This document shows positions 37,817 to 47,453 of a DNA stretch of 49,952 nt, piece by piece. Under the pieces are notes generated by a model. That model was not told the DNA's origin. It saw nothing but the letters and a program-made list of their open reading frames with translations, and did no database searches. The stretch is from positions 1-49,952 of the forward strand of contig RFFX01000079.1 of assembly GCA_003696765.1 (NCBI GenBank), read 5' to 3'. The DNA comes from Zetaproteobacteria bacterium (GTDB taxonomy: Bacteria; Pseudomonadota; Zetaproteobacteria; Mariprofundales; J009). A program made the position numbers and the translations under genes. The first letter of the stretch is position 1, and the number at the start of each line of letters is the position of its first letter.

Positions 37817-39801
37817 CGATCCAGCAGTTGGCGCAGCACGCGGCAGAGGTATGGGATGCCGAACGGCTTGCGCAGGCAGCGCTGGTGGGCACCGGCCAGC
37901 AGCTCGGACGGCACTCGGGTGCGCTCGAAACCGCTGGCGAAGATCACCGGCAGATCCCCGCCCCCCCACCGCCGCTGCATCGCACGGTAGCAGGCCGGGC
38001 CGCCCAGCTTCGGCATCACCACGTCGAGCAGCACCAGCCGGATCTCGTCGCGCTGCTCGGCAAATCGCTGCAGCGCCTCATCGCCGTCGGCGGCGGCCAC
38101 CACCCGGTAGCCCATGCTCTCCAGCGCTTCGGAGAGGACGGTACGCACCGCCTCCTCGTCGTCGGCCAGCAGAATCGTTTCGCCCTTGCCACGCAGCAGC
38201 GTCTGTTCCTGCGCCTTCAGCGCGTCCAGCGCGTGGGGCAGCTCCTCGGCGCCATGCTGTTGTTGCGCATCCGCATCGAGCAGCGGCAGGTAGATTTCCA
38301 CCCGCAGGCCGGCCCCGGGGGTGTTGTCAATCTCCAGGATGCCGTGGTGTTGATCGACGCTCCCCTCGACCATCGACAGCCCCAACCCGCTGCCGGCGCC
38401 CACCTCTTTGGTGGTGAAGAAGGGCTCGGTGACGTGGGGCAGCACCTCCTCCGGGACGCCCGGGCCGTCATCCTCCACCACCAGCCGGGCGTAGCGGTTG
38501 CCCTCCGCCTCGGGGTGGCGCGCGAGGAAGGCGTCGTCCGGGGTGCAAGGGTGGAGGCTGCAGCGGATCTCGCCCTCCAGATCCCGCTCCTCCAGGGCGT
38601 CGCGGGCGTTCTCCAGCAGGTTGACCAGCACCTCGTGCAGTTGCCCTTCATCGCCGTGGACGGTGAGCGGCTCGTCGACGGCATCGACCTGCAGGTGGAT
38701 CCGCTCCGGCAGCATGCGGCGCATCGCCCCGCAGACGTCGTGCAGGAGGGGGTTGAGCACCACCGGCTCCATCTGCACCATCCCGGTGCGGCCGAAGGCC
38801 ATCATCTTGCGGATCATGCCGGCGGCGCGGTCGCACAGCGACTCGATCACCTCCAGCCTTCGTGCCAGCTGTCCGGGATCGTTCAGGCGGTGGCGGGCGA
38901 GGAACAGATTGCCGTTGATGCCGGCGAGCATGTTGTTGAACTCATGGGCGATGCCCCCGGTCAGCGTGCCGATCGCCTCCATCTTCTGGTTGCGCCGCAG
39001 CCGCGCCTCGAGCAGCCGCGCTTCGGTCAGGTCACGCTGGATGCCGACGAAGTGGGTGATGGCCCCCTCTTCGTCGGTCACCGGGGTGATCTCCAGATGG
39101 CAGGGGTAGAAGCTGCCGTCCTTGCGCCGGTCGATCATCTCGCTGTGCCACGGCTCGCCGTGCTTGATGGTCCGCCACATGCGGCGATAGAAGGCGGAGC
39201 CCTGCTTGCCCGAGCGGAGCAGCGCCGGGCTGCGACCGATCGCCTCGGCGGCATCGTAGCCGGTGATGTGGGTGAAGGCCCGGTTGACGTAGCGGATCGT
39301 ACCGGCGGCATCGGTGATGATCACCGCGTCGGAGGCCTGATCGAGCGCCCGCCCCATCAGCGCGATGCGGGTCTCGCGCTCCCGCTGCGCCTCCAGCGCC
39401 TGTTGCCGCTCGCAGGCGTAGCGCACAGAACGGCGCAACAGCCGCGCATCGATCTCTCCCTTGATGAGAAAATCCTGCGCCCCCATGGCAATGGCCGCAT
39501 CGCCGACTTGCTCGGCCTGCACCGAGGTGAGCACGATCACCGCAGGATGGTGGGGGCAGTCGCGGTCGCGCTGCAGCGCCAGGAACGACTCGAGTGTCTC
39601 CAGCCCGTCGCTCTCCGGCAGGCCGAGATCGAGCAGCACGGCGTCGTACTGCTGCTGCCGCAGGCGATCGCGCGCCTCGGCGAGCGATCGGGCTAGATCA
39701 AACCGCACCGCCCAGTCGGGCGTCTCGCGGCAGGTCTCCTCCAGCAGCCGGACATCGAGCGGATTGTCCTCGATCAGCAGGAGCCGCGGTGTCGGTTTCA
39801 C
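37813..39801 (-). CDS. Hybrid sensor histidine kinase: REC-PAS-HisKA-HATPase-REC
   Basis: The protein has 662 residues. The N-terminal receiver (about 5-125) has its phospho-Asp in AVLLDLGLPESDG. A PAS/PAC domain (about 150-270) follows, with DAVIITDAAGTIRYVNRAF. A HisKA motif, GGIAHEFNNMLAGI, with the phospho-His comes next, then HATPase boxes (VLVNLLENARDAL; GSGLGLSMVEG). A C-terminal receiver (about 540-660) has VLLDVVMPKLGGP. There is no membrane segment. The start GTG 39801 overlaps the stop of the response regulator. The receiver-kinase-receiver layout suggests a phosphorelay hub fed by the upstream kinase and regulator. Confidence 0.9.
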   Translation of the reverse strand: MKPTPRLLLIEDNPLDVRLLEETCRETPDWAVRFDLARSLAEARDRLRQQQYDAVLLDLGLPESDGLETLESFLALQRDRDCPHHPAVIVLTSVQAEQVGDAAIAMGAQDFLIKGEIDARLLRRSVRYACERQQALEAQRERETRIALMGRALDQASDAVIITDAAGTIRYVNRAFTHITGYDAAEAIGRSPALLRSGKQGSAFYRRMWRTIKHGEPWHSEMIDRRKDGSFYPCHLEITPVTDEEGAITHFVGIQRDLTEARLLEARLRRNQKMEAIGTLTGGIAHEFNNMLAGINGNLFLARHRLNDPGQLARRLEVIESLCDRAAGMIRKMMAFGRTGMVQMEPVVLNPLLHDVCGAMRRMLPERIHLQVDAVDEPLTVHGDEGQLHEVLVNLLENARDALEERDLEGEIRCSLHPCTPDDAFLARHPEAEGNRYARLVVEDDGPGVPEEVLPHVTEPFFTTKEVGAGSGLGLSMVEGSVDQHHGILEIDNTPGAGLRVEIYLPLLDADAQQQHGAEELPHALDALKAQEQTLLRGKGETILLADDEEAVRTVLSEALESMGYRVVAAADGDEALQRFAEQRDEIRLVLLDVVMPKLGGPACYRAMQRRWGGGDLPVIFASGFERTRVPSELLAGAHQRCLRKPFGIPYLCRVLRQLLDR

Positions 39802-40270
39802 GGGGCGGGCTCCTGCCGCCGGCGATCCAGCCTGCCGTCGGGCAACACGGCGACGGTGAGCCAGAACTGACTGGTGTCGCGCACGATCGCGACGAACTTG
39901 TCGAAGTCGAGCGGCTTGACCACGTAGGCGTTGGCGTTGAGGTCGTAGCTGCGCACGATGTCGTCGTCCGCCTGCGAGGTGGAGAGGATCACCACCGGGA
40001 TCCGCTTGAGCCGCGCATCCCCCTTGATCTGCGCCAGTACCTCCCGCCCGTCCACCCCCGGCAGGTTGAGGTCGAGCAGGATCAGATCGGGCAGCGGGGC
40101 CTCCTGGTACGGCGTGCGGCGGAAGAGGCGGTCGAGCGCCTCCTCGCCGCTGCGCGCGGTCTCCACCTCGACCAGCATCTTGTTCTCGGCCAGAGCCTCC
40201 CGCACCAGCCGGGCGTCGGCGGCGTTGTCCTCGATCAGCAGGATGGTGAAGTTCTGCCCCTCGACCCGGC

Positions 40271-40274
<4 letters not shown>
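39798..40274 (-). CDS. Single-domain response regulator (Rcp1-like)
   Basis: The 158-residue receiver has ILLIEDNAADARLVREAL, phospho-Asp in ILLDLNLPGVDG, VVILSTSQADDD and the conserved Lys in YVVKPLDFDKF. There is no output domain. Such regulators often pair with phytochrome-type kinases. The ATG overlaps the kinase stop (ATGA), and the TGA overlaps the GTG of the hybrid kinase. Confidence 0.92.
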
Positions 40275-41683
<1,409 letters not shown>

Positions 41684-41690
41684 GCCCCCT

Positions 41691-41719
41691 TGAATAGGTT
41701 ACCTGCGGGGAAAAGTCAA
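41691..41719 (-). promoter_or_regulatory. Candidate promoter for the phosphorelay operon
   Basis: On the minus strand TTGACT (41719-41714) and TATTCA (41696-41691) are separated by 17 bases. A start from this pair would fall within a few bases of ATG 41683 and leave almost no leader, which conflicts with the visible Shine-Dalgarno, so the match may be fortuitous. Confidence 0.3.
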
Positions 41720-41779
41720 GAAATCGGGGCGGTGCGACGGGAAGAGGGTGGTGGTGTCGTGGAGCGTGGAGAGGGCGGC

Positions 41780-41808
41780 TTGAACGGAGAAGGGGGGCGG
41801 GCTACCTT
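41780..41808 (+). promoter_or_regulatory. Candidate promoter for tRNA-His
   Basis: TTGAAC (41780-41785) and TACCTT (41803-41808) are separated by 17 bases, and the predicted start lies about 25 bases upstream of the tRNA. The -10 box is weak. Confidence 0.45.
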
Positions 41809-41839
41809 ACGCCGGCCTCCGCCCTCCAGGGGCGCATAC

Positions 41840-41915
41840 GGTGGACGTAGTTCAATGGTAGAGCCCCGGCTTGTGGTGCCGGTTGTTGTGGGTTCGAGTC
41901 CCATCGTCCACCCCA
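41840..41915 (+). tRNA. tRNA-His (anticodon GTG)
   Basis: The acceptor arms GTGGACG (41841-41847) and CGTCCAC pair fully. The base before (G at 41840) pairs with C73, the extra G-1 that marks tRNA-His. The anticodon stem is CCGGC/GCCGG and the loop TTGTGGT reads GTG at 41873-41875. The T-arm has GGTTCGAGTCC. The 3' CCA is encoded (41913-41915). Confidence 0.97.
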
Positions 41916-41927
41916 CTTCCTTCCGAT

Positions 41928-41972
41928 ACCCCCGCATGCGCCCCTCCGGTGCATGTGGGGGTGTTTGTGTTT
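41928..41972 (+). terminator. Rho-independent terminator after tRNA-His
   Basis: A stem of about 14 bp with two G-T pairs (CCCCCGCATGCGCC, 41929-41942, with 41948-41961) is followed by TGTTTGTGTTT. It lies 13 bases past the tRNA and reaches the stop of the convergent GGDEF gene. Confidence 0.8.
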
Positions 41973-43356
41973 AGTGGGAGGCGGTGACGGGCGGCAGGAT
42001 GGTCTGCAGCCGGTTGCGACCGGAGCGCTTGGCCTGATAGACGGCGCGGTCGGCCAGCTGCAACAGCCGTTCGCCGTCGAGTTCGCCGGCCGGTTGTGCC
42101 GCGATGCCGATCGATGCGGTACAGCGCAACCGCGGAAAGCCCCGGACCCGGCCGGCGCGGATTCGCTCCAGCATGCGTACTCCGATTTCTTCGACCACCG
42201 AGGAGGCGTGCGCCATCTCCTCGATCGGCATCAGCGCCACGAACTCGTCGCCCCCGTAGCGGGCCACCAGATCGTAATCCCGCACGCTCTGTGTCGCGGC
42301 ATCGGCGATGTGGGCGATGGCGGCATCCCCACCCTGATGGCCGAAGCGGTCGTTGATCCGCTTCAGTTCGTCGAGGTCGATGAAGGCGCAGGCCAGGCCG
42401 GCCTTTGGGTGGCGACGGGTGCGGCTGATCTCCACCCGCATCCGCTCGAGGAAGTGGCGCCGGTTGTAGACCCCGGTCAGAACGTCGCGGAAGGCCATCT
42501 GCTCCAGCTCCCTGCGCCAGAGGATGTTGGCCACCGCCAGGGTGAGGTGTTCGCTCAGCAGATCGAGCATCGCCTTCTGCTCGGAGGAGGGGTGCCCGGG
42601 CAGCTCGAAGAGCAGCAGCGCGACCCGCTGCTCCTGATGCCAGACGGAGAGCAATGTGTTCAGCTCCGCCCCGGGGACGGAGATCGGCTGCTCCAGCCGA
42701 GATGTGCCCAGGCGCGGCAGGTCGCGCCGGTCGACCAGTTCGGCCAGCCGGGCATGGAGCCCGTTGGTGAAGATCGGGGCGGGGATCCCCACCGCGCCGA
42801 CGATCTCCAGATCGTTGCGGTCGTGGCAGAGCAGGGCGATGCCCCGAATCGAGGTGTGGTGGTGGAGGGCGTCGAGGGAGCGGGCGGTCACATGCACCAG
42901 TGGATCGTCCTCCCGCCCGGTGTCCGGGTTTCTGGTGGTTTCGAGCAGGGCGTCGAGCAGGTCTAGCCGCACGCTCTGCAGCCGGATCTCATGGCTTTCC
43001 CGAAGCTGTTCGAGCACCAGGTCGAAGATCATCTTGGCCGATTTGCCCGAGATGATCTCCACCCCGCTCAGCGCCGGGTGGCGGCGCAGGCGGTCGGCCA
43101 GCTGCGGATCGCCGGTGACGTCGAGCACGATATCGCCGGAGAACTCCGCCAGCGCCGCCTCGACGTCGCTGCTGGCGGCGATCCCCAACGATGCGGCATC
43201 GGCGAAGGCGGGCGCCGCCGGATCGATGTCGGCGATCCGGTCGATGACCACGCCGTCGTAGGGATGGAGCACGCGCAGCAGCGCCCGGCCGCCGCGGCCC
43301 GCACCCAGGATCAGCAGATGGACCCGCCGGGCGTTGGCCGAGACGCTGGCTGTCAT
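41971..43356 (-). CDS. Diguanylate cyclase with N-terminal Rossmann-like and GAF-like domains
   Basis: The protein has 461 residues. The N-terminal 130 residues form an NAD(P)-binding-like unit: LLILGAGRGGRALLRVL (GxGxxG), VVIDRIADIDPAAPAFADA and DIVLDVTGDPQLADRL. The middle (about 150-300) looks like a GAF-type sensor. The C-terminal GGDEF domain has an intact active site (RYGGDEFVALMP) and an RxxD inhibitory site (RDYD) five residues before it. It should make cyclic di-GMP, possibly in response to a dinucleotide or other ligand bound by the first domain. ATG 43356 is chosen; ATG 43368 is also possible. Confidence 0.88.
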   Translation of the reverse strand: MTASVSANARRVHLLILGAGRGGRALLRVLHPYDGVVIDRIADIDPAAPAFADAASLGIAASSDVEAALAEFSGDIVLDVTGDPQLADRLRRHPALSGVEIISGKSAKMIFDLVLEQLRESHEIRLQSVRLDLLDALLETTRNPDTGREDDPLVHVTARSLDALHHHTSIRGIALLCHDRNDLEIVGAVGIPAPIFTNGLHARLAELVDRRDLPRLGTSRLEQPISVPGAELNTLLSVWHQEQRVALLLFELPGHPSSEQKAMLDLLSEHLTLAVANILWRRELEQMAFRDVLTGVYNRRHFLERMRVEISRTRRHPKAGLACAFIDLDELKRINDRFGHQGGDAAIAHIADAATQSVRDYDLVARYGGDEFVALMPIEEMAHASSVVEEIGVRMLERIRAGRVRGFPRLRCTASIGIAAQPAGELDGERLLQLADRAVYQAKRSGRNRLQTILPPVTASH

Positions 43357-43783
43357 GTCAACGCCCATCGCACCGCAACCCGTCCGCCCGTCGATGTTTC
43401 TCCTGACGGGATCGGCCTCGTTCGAAGCCCTCGACGATGATCCTTCGTTCATGACCGTGGCGCTCCATTGCGGTGATGCCGGCTCCGATTCCGCCGGTAT
43501 CCCAGCCCAGGGTGGATTCCGGGTTGCGCACAATGGATTCATCACCAAGGAAAAACAATCGATTGGGCGCACCATCCTGGATGGGCCTGAGCCAACCATC
43601 CCGGCGGTGGTGCGTGGTGTCAAGTACCGCGGGCCGCGGGCCCGCTCATGGGGTGTGCGAGTGCTCCGCTCGGTGGCGCTGCTGCAATCGATTGCGCCGC
43701 GCCCGGGCGCGGCGACGGAATCGTTACGTCGCATAATATATATTATGTAAACTCACGACGGACGGAGCGAAGGCGCCGCGTCG
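43357..43783. other. Non-coding region with palindrome cluster
   Basis: This is 427 bases between rlmE and the GGDEF gene with no convincing gene; the open frames here look like shadows. It holds an inverted repeat (43629-43635/43639-43645) and three perfect palindromes in a row: GCAATCGATTGC (43684-43695), a 20-bp GC-only palindrome (43695-43714) and a 16-bp AT-rich one (43732-43747). Base composition is locally much less GC-rich than the genes. No five-hairpin element is recognisable. Confidence 0.5.
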
Positions 43784-44401
43784 TCAGGCGGCGCGCCAGC
43801 CGGTGGCCAGCAGATAGAGCTCGCGCGACGCCCGGCGGCTGGCTGGCGGCTTGACCACCCGCACCCGGTCGAAGCCGTCGCGCAGCGAAGTCCGCACCCG
43901 ATCGAAGCCGTCGCCCATGAAGCTCTTCATCAGCATGATACCGCCGGCGGCGAGCCGACCGGAACAGAAGGCGATGGTCGCCTCGTTGAGCCGCTCCACG
44001 GCGGCCTGGTCGACGATGCGGTTGCCGCTCATCTCCGGGGCCATGTCGGAGAGCAGCAGATCGATCGGACGGCCGGCGAGCTCCTCATCGATCGCCCGAC
44101 GACCGGCCGGTGTGAGGAAGTCGTGCTGCAGGATGGTGGCCCCCTCCACCGGCTCCACCGGCAGGAGATCGATGCCGACCACCATCCCGTGCGGCGCCAG
44201 GCGAACCAGCTCCTGACACCACGATCCCGGCGCGCAGCCGAGATCGACAACTACAGCATTACGTGAGATCGAAAGTTTATATTCTTGAAAGATCTGCGTG
44301 AGTTTGAATGCAGCGCGTGAGCGTTTCCCCTCCGTGCGCGCCCGACGGACCCAGCCGTCGTCGAGGTGGCGGCGGAGCCATCGGCGGTTGCGGCGGGCCA
44401 A
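43784..44401 (-). CDS. rlmE: RlmE, 23S rRNA 2'-O-methyltransferase (U2552)
   Basis: The 205-residue FtsJ/RrmJ-family enzyme has the catalytic K-D-K-E set: Lys in RSRAAFKL, Asp in LLLSDMAPEMSGN, Lys in GIMLMKSF, Glu in SRELYLLA. The SAM site is VVDLGCAPGSWCQEL. It methylates 23S rRNA late in ribosome assembly. A stretch of about 60 bases near the 5' end (44250-44310) is unusually AT-rich for this window, though the protein motifs there are normal. The gene lies 39 bases after purA in the same direction. Confidence 0.94.
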   Translation of the reverse strand: MARRNRRWLRRHLDDGWVRRARTEGKRSRAAFKLTQIFQEYKLSISRNAVVVDLGCAPGSWCQELVRLAPHGMVVGIDLLPVEPVEGATILQHDFLTPAGRRAIDEELAGRPIDLLLSDMAPEMSGNRIVDQAAVERLNEATIAFCSGRLAAGGIMLMKSFMGDGFDRVRTSLRDGFDRVRVVKPPASRRASRELYLLATGWRAA

Positions 44402-44440
44402 TGGAGGGCGACCGGACGGAACCCCGGGCGGCCTTGGGGA

Positions 44441-45754
44441 TCAGGCGAAGAAGTCGGGACGCAGGGTGATCACCTGTTCCCGATCGGGCCCGGTGGAGAG
44501 GAGCACCACCGGCACCCCGCACAGCTCCTCGATCGCCGCGATGAAGTCGCGTGCGCGCTCGGGCAGCGCAGCGGCGTCGGTCAGCCCGTAGGTGGAGCAG
44601 CGCCATCCCGGCAGGGTGCGGTAGTGCGGTCTGCAGCGGCCGTACTCCTCGGCCAGCGGGGGGATCCGGTCGATGGAGGTGCCGTCCAGCAGGTAGCCGT
44701 CGCAGATGCGCACCTCCTCGAAGCCGTCGAGGACGTCGAGCTTGGTCAGCGCCAGCCCGGTCATCCCGTTGACGCAGACCGCGTGGCGGACCGCCACCGC
44801 ATCGAACCAACCGGTCCGCCGCAGCCGTCCCGTGGTCGCTCCGAACTCCCGCCCCACATCGGCCATCCGCGCCCCGGCCGGATCCCGCAGCTGCTCCCCG
44901 TCGTAGAGCTCGGTGGGAAAGGGCCCCTCCCCCACCCTGGTGGCGTAGGCCTTGGCGATTCCCAGTACCTGGCCAATCGCCGCCGGCCCCACCCCCGTCC
45001 CCGACAGGGCCCCTCCCGCCACCGTGCTGGAGGAGGTGACGAAGGGGTAGGTTCCGTGGTCGATGTCCAGCATCGCCCCCTGTGCCCCCTCGAAGAGGAT
45101 CCGCGCCCCCGAGGCCATCCGCTCCCGCAACAGCCGCGGGAGGTCACAGGCCAGGGGGAGTAGCTCCGCCCGCGCCCGGTTGAGCACCGCCTCCACCGCC
45201 TCCAGCGCCACCGGATCGGCACCGTAGTAGCGCAGTTGGTGGTTGTGGTAGTCGAGCAGCGCCCGCACCCTCGGCAGCAGCTTCGCTTCCGGCTGCGCCA
45301 GGTCGGCCAGCCGGATCCCCCGCCGGCCGGCCTTGTCCTCATAGGCCGGTCCGATGCCGCAGCCGGTGGTTCCAAGCGGCCTGCCTCCCCTCCTTCCCGC
45401 CTCCCGCGCCTCGTCCAGCATCCGGTGCGAGGGGAGGATCAACTGGCAGCGTTCCGCGATCCTGAGCCGCCCCTCCGGTTCGATGCCACCGGAGCGGAGC
45501 TGCGCGATCTCTTCGGAGAGCTTCTCCGGGTCGAGCACGGTGCCGCTGCCGATCAGGCAGAGGGTGCCGGGGTGGAGGATGCCCGACGGGATGTGGTGCA
45601 GCACGGTGCGCGCACCGCCGATGATCAGCGTGTGGCCGGCGTTCGGCCCGCCCTGGAAGCGGACCACCACCTCCATCCGTGCGGCCAGCAGGTCGACCAC
45701 CTTTCCCTTGCCTTCGTCGCCCCACTGCGCGCCGAGTGCGATGATGTTGCCCAT
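44441..45754 (-). CDS. purA: Adenylosuccinate synthetase
   Basis: The 437-residue protein starts MGNIIALGAQWGDEGKGKVVD. It has GGPNAGHT, GTTGCGIGPAYEDKAGRRGIR, FEGAQGAMLDIDHGTYPFVTSS and LTKLDVLDGFEEV, all PurA motifs. It joins IMP and aspartate using GTP. ATG 45754 is chosen over an upstream in-frame start because it gives the family N-terminus. Confidence 0.96.
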   Translation of the reverse strand: MGNIIALGAQWGDEGKGKVVDLLAARMEVVVRFQGGPNAGHTLIIGGARTVLHHIPSGILHPGTLCLIGSGTVLDPEKLSEEIAQLRSGGIEPEGRLRIAERCQLILPSHRMLDEAREAGRRGGRPLGTTGCGIGPAYEDKAGRRGIRLADLAQPEAKLLPRVRALLDYHNHQLRYYGADPVALEAVEAVLNRARAELLPLACDLPRLLRERMASGARILFEGAQGAMLDIDHGTYPFVTSSSTVAGGALSGTGVGPAAIGQVLGIAKAYATRVGEGPFPTELYDGEQLRDPAGARMADVGREFGATTGRLRRTGWFDAVAVRHAVCVNGMTGLALTKLDVLDGFEEVRICDGYLLDGTSIDRIPPLAEEYGRCRPHYRTLPGWRCSTYGLTDAAALPERARDFIAAIEELCGVPVVLLSTGPDREQVITLRPDFFA

Positions 45755-45815
45755 TGGATTCCTTCGTTGTGACACGCGGTGGAGCCGGCCGTCCGCCGTG
45801 GACGGGTTCGTCGCC

Positions 45816-47453
45816 CTAGCGCGGAAGATGCTCCACCCACGCCCTGATCTCCGCCATCCGCCGGCGGATCGCCTCGATTCCCTGCGCCCGCCGCCTGAGC
45901 GTACCGCGCAGCCAGAGGGCGACGAAGGCGAAGAGCGGCGCGAAGACTAGCCAGTTGAAGGGGGATAAGAAGGGATGGAGCCACCCCTCCGTCTTCTCCA
46001 CCCGGCCGAGGCTGCCGAAGATCGCCCCGAGCCCGACGCTCGAGAGCAGCAGGAAGATCTGGATCGAGAGGAGCCTGCCCATCACCTGCCGGTCCCAGAA
46101 CTCGCGCGCGGTGGTCACCGTCACCGCCTTCTTGTCGTCGTGGTCGAAGAGCATCATGTAGGGGCCGGTTCGCAATCCGCCGCGGATGGCGTAGACGAGG
46201 GTGATCTTCTGCTCGCGATGGAGGCGGCGGGCCAGGACGGGCAGCTCGACCTCCACCCGATCGCCGAGGTCGGTGTCGAGATGGAAGCGGTCACCGCGGA
46301 TCCGCACCCGCCGCCGGGGGGGCGGGCCGCCGCCGAAGCGGCCGATCACCCCATCTTTGCCGTCGGCGGGACGATCGACGCCGACCGGCAGCACGGTGCC
46401 GGTGTAACGGAAGAAACGGATCAGTTCTCCGCCCGCCTGTAGCCGGCGGAAGCGGGCGCGGAAGGCCGCCTCGGGATGCCCCTTGGTGGCGGCGCGCTTG
46501 TACCAGTAGAGCGCCTCCTTCCAGCTCTTCTCCACCCCGCGGCCGTACTCGTAGTCGACACCGACGGTGAACATCGCCTGCACGCTGCCGTTCTCCGCCG
46601 CCTTGCGGTAGAGCATGTGCGCCTTCGCGGGATCCTGCCGCACGCCGCGCCCCAGCTCGTAGTCCATCGCCTCGATGATCAGCTCGTCGACCTCGCCCGG
46701 CTCCTTGCGCCCGGCGGTGGTGAAGAGCTCCTTCGCCTTGGCGATGTCCTTGGCCACCCCCCTCCCCTGGCTGTAGAGCCACCCAAGGTTGTAGAGGGCA
46801 TCGACGTGCTGCTGCTCCGCCGCCTTCTCGTACCAGCGGGAGGCGGCGCGCTCATCCTTCTCCACCCCCTTGCCGAACTGGTAGCAGAGCGCCAGGTTGT
46901 ACTGGCCGTCGGCGTTGCCCGCTTCCGCCGCCTGCCGGTACCAGGCGACGGCGGCGTCGATCGACTCCTCCACCCCCCTGCCCCGCTCCAGCATCTGGCC
47001 GAACCAGACCATCGCCTCGGGCAGGCCGGCCTCGGCCGCCCGTCGGTAGGCCCAGGCCGCCTTGCGGTGGTCCTGCTCCACACCGGTGCCCGATTCGTAC
47101 ATCCAGCCCAGATTGGCCAGCGCCCAGGCATGGCCCCGCTCGGCCGCCTCGCGGCACCAGCGGAAGCTGGCCGCATCGTCCTGCATCGCGCCGCCGCGGC
47201 CGAAGTGGTAGCGCAGGCAGAGCTCGAACTGCGCCTCGACATCCCCCTTCTCGGCCCGCGAGCGGACCCGGGCGAGGCTGGAATCGGCATAGGCGCCCCG
47301 TTCGTCGAGAAACTCCGGCCGGGTGCCCTCATCGGGCAGATCCCCGTCCGGATCGATGTCGAGCCACGCCTCCTCCCCCTTTCCGGAGGGGCGCGCCCCC
47401 TCCTCTTCGGGCGGCCGCCGACCCTGCTCCCCCGTGGGAGGGGATCCGCTCAG
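45816..47453 (-). CDS. Sel1-repeat (SLR/TPR-like) membrane protein
   Basis: The 545-residue protein has an acidic N-terminal stretch (about 1-70) and then seven Sel1-like repeats of about 36 residues (about 75-340; for example ALANLGWMYESGTGVEQD). A beta-rich region follows, then two C-terminal membrane helices (around IQIFLLLSSVGLGAIFGSL and LVFAPLFAFVALWL) and a basic tail. Sel1 repeats mediate protein contacts; the partner is unknown. No ATG, GTG or TTG exists in frame until about 47188, inside the first repeat. The only start that includes the N-terminus is CTG 47453, overlapping the previous TGA. Confidence 0.75.
   Translation of the reverse strand: MSGSPPTGEQGRRPPEEEGARPSGKGEEAWLDIDPDGDLPDEGTRPEFLDERGAYADSSLARVRSRAEKGDVEAQFELCLRYHFGRGGAMQDDAASFRWCREAAERGHAWALANLGWMYESGTGVEQDHRKAAWAYRRAAEAGLPEAMVWFGQMLERGRGVEESIDAAVAWYRQAAEAGNADGQYNLALCYQFGKGVEKDERAASRWYEKAAEQQHVDALYNLGWLYSQGRGVAKDIAKAKELFTTAGRKEPGEVDELIIEAMDYELGRGVRQDPAKAHMLYRKAAENGSVQAMFTVGVDYEYGRGVEKSWKEALYWYKRAATKGHPEAAFRARFRRLQAGGELIRFFRYTGTVLPVGVDRPADGKDGVIGRFGGGPPPRRRVRIRGDRFHLDTDLGDRVEVELPVLARRLHREQKITLVYAIRGGLRTGPYMMLFDHDDKKAVTVTTAREFWDRQVMGRLLSIQIFLLLSSVGLGAIFGSLGRVEKTEGWLHPFLSPFNWLVFAPLFAFVALWLRGTLRRRAQGIEAIRRRMAEIRAWVEHLPR

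Noticed and set aside
43334-43750. Plus-strand ORF of 138 codons over the palindrome region
   Set aside because: No family resemblance, no ribosome-binding site, overlap with the GGDEF start on the other strand and palindromes within it.
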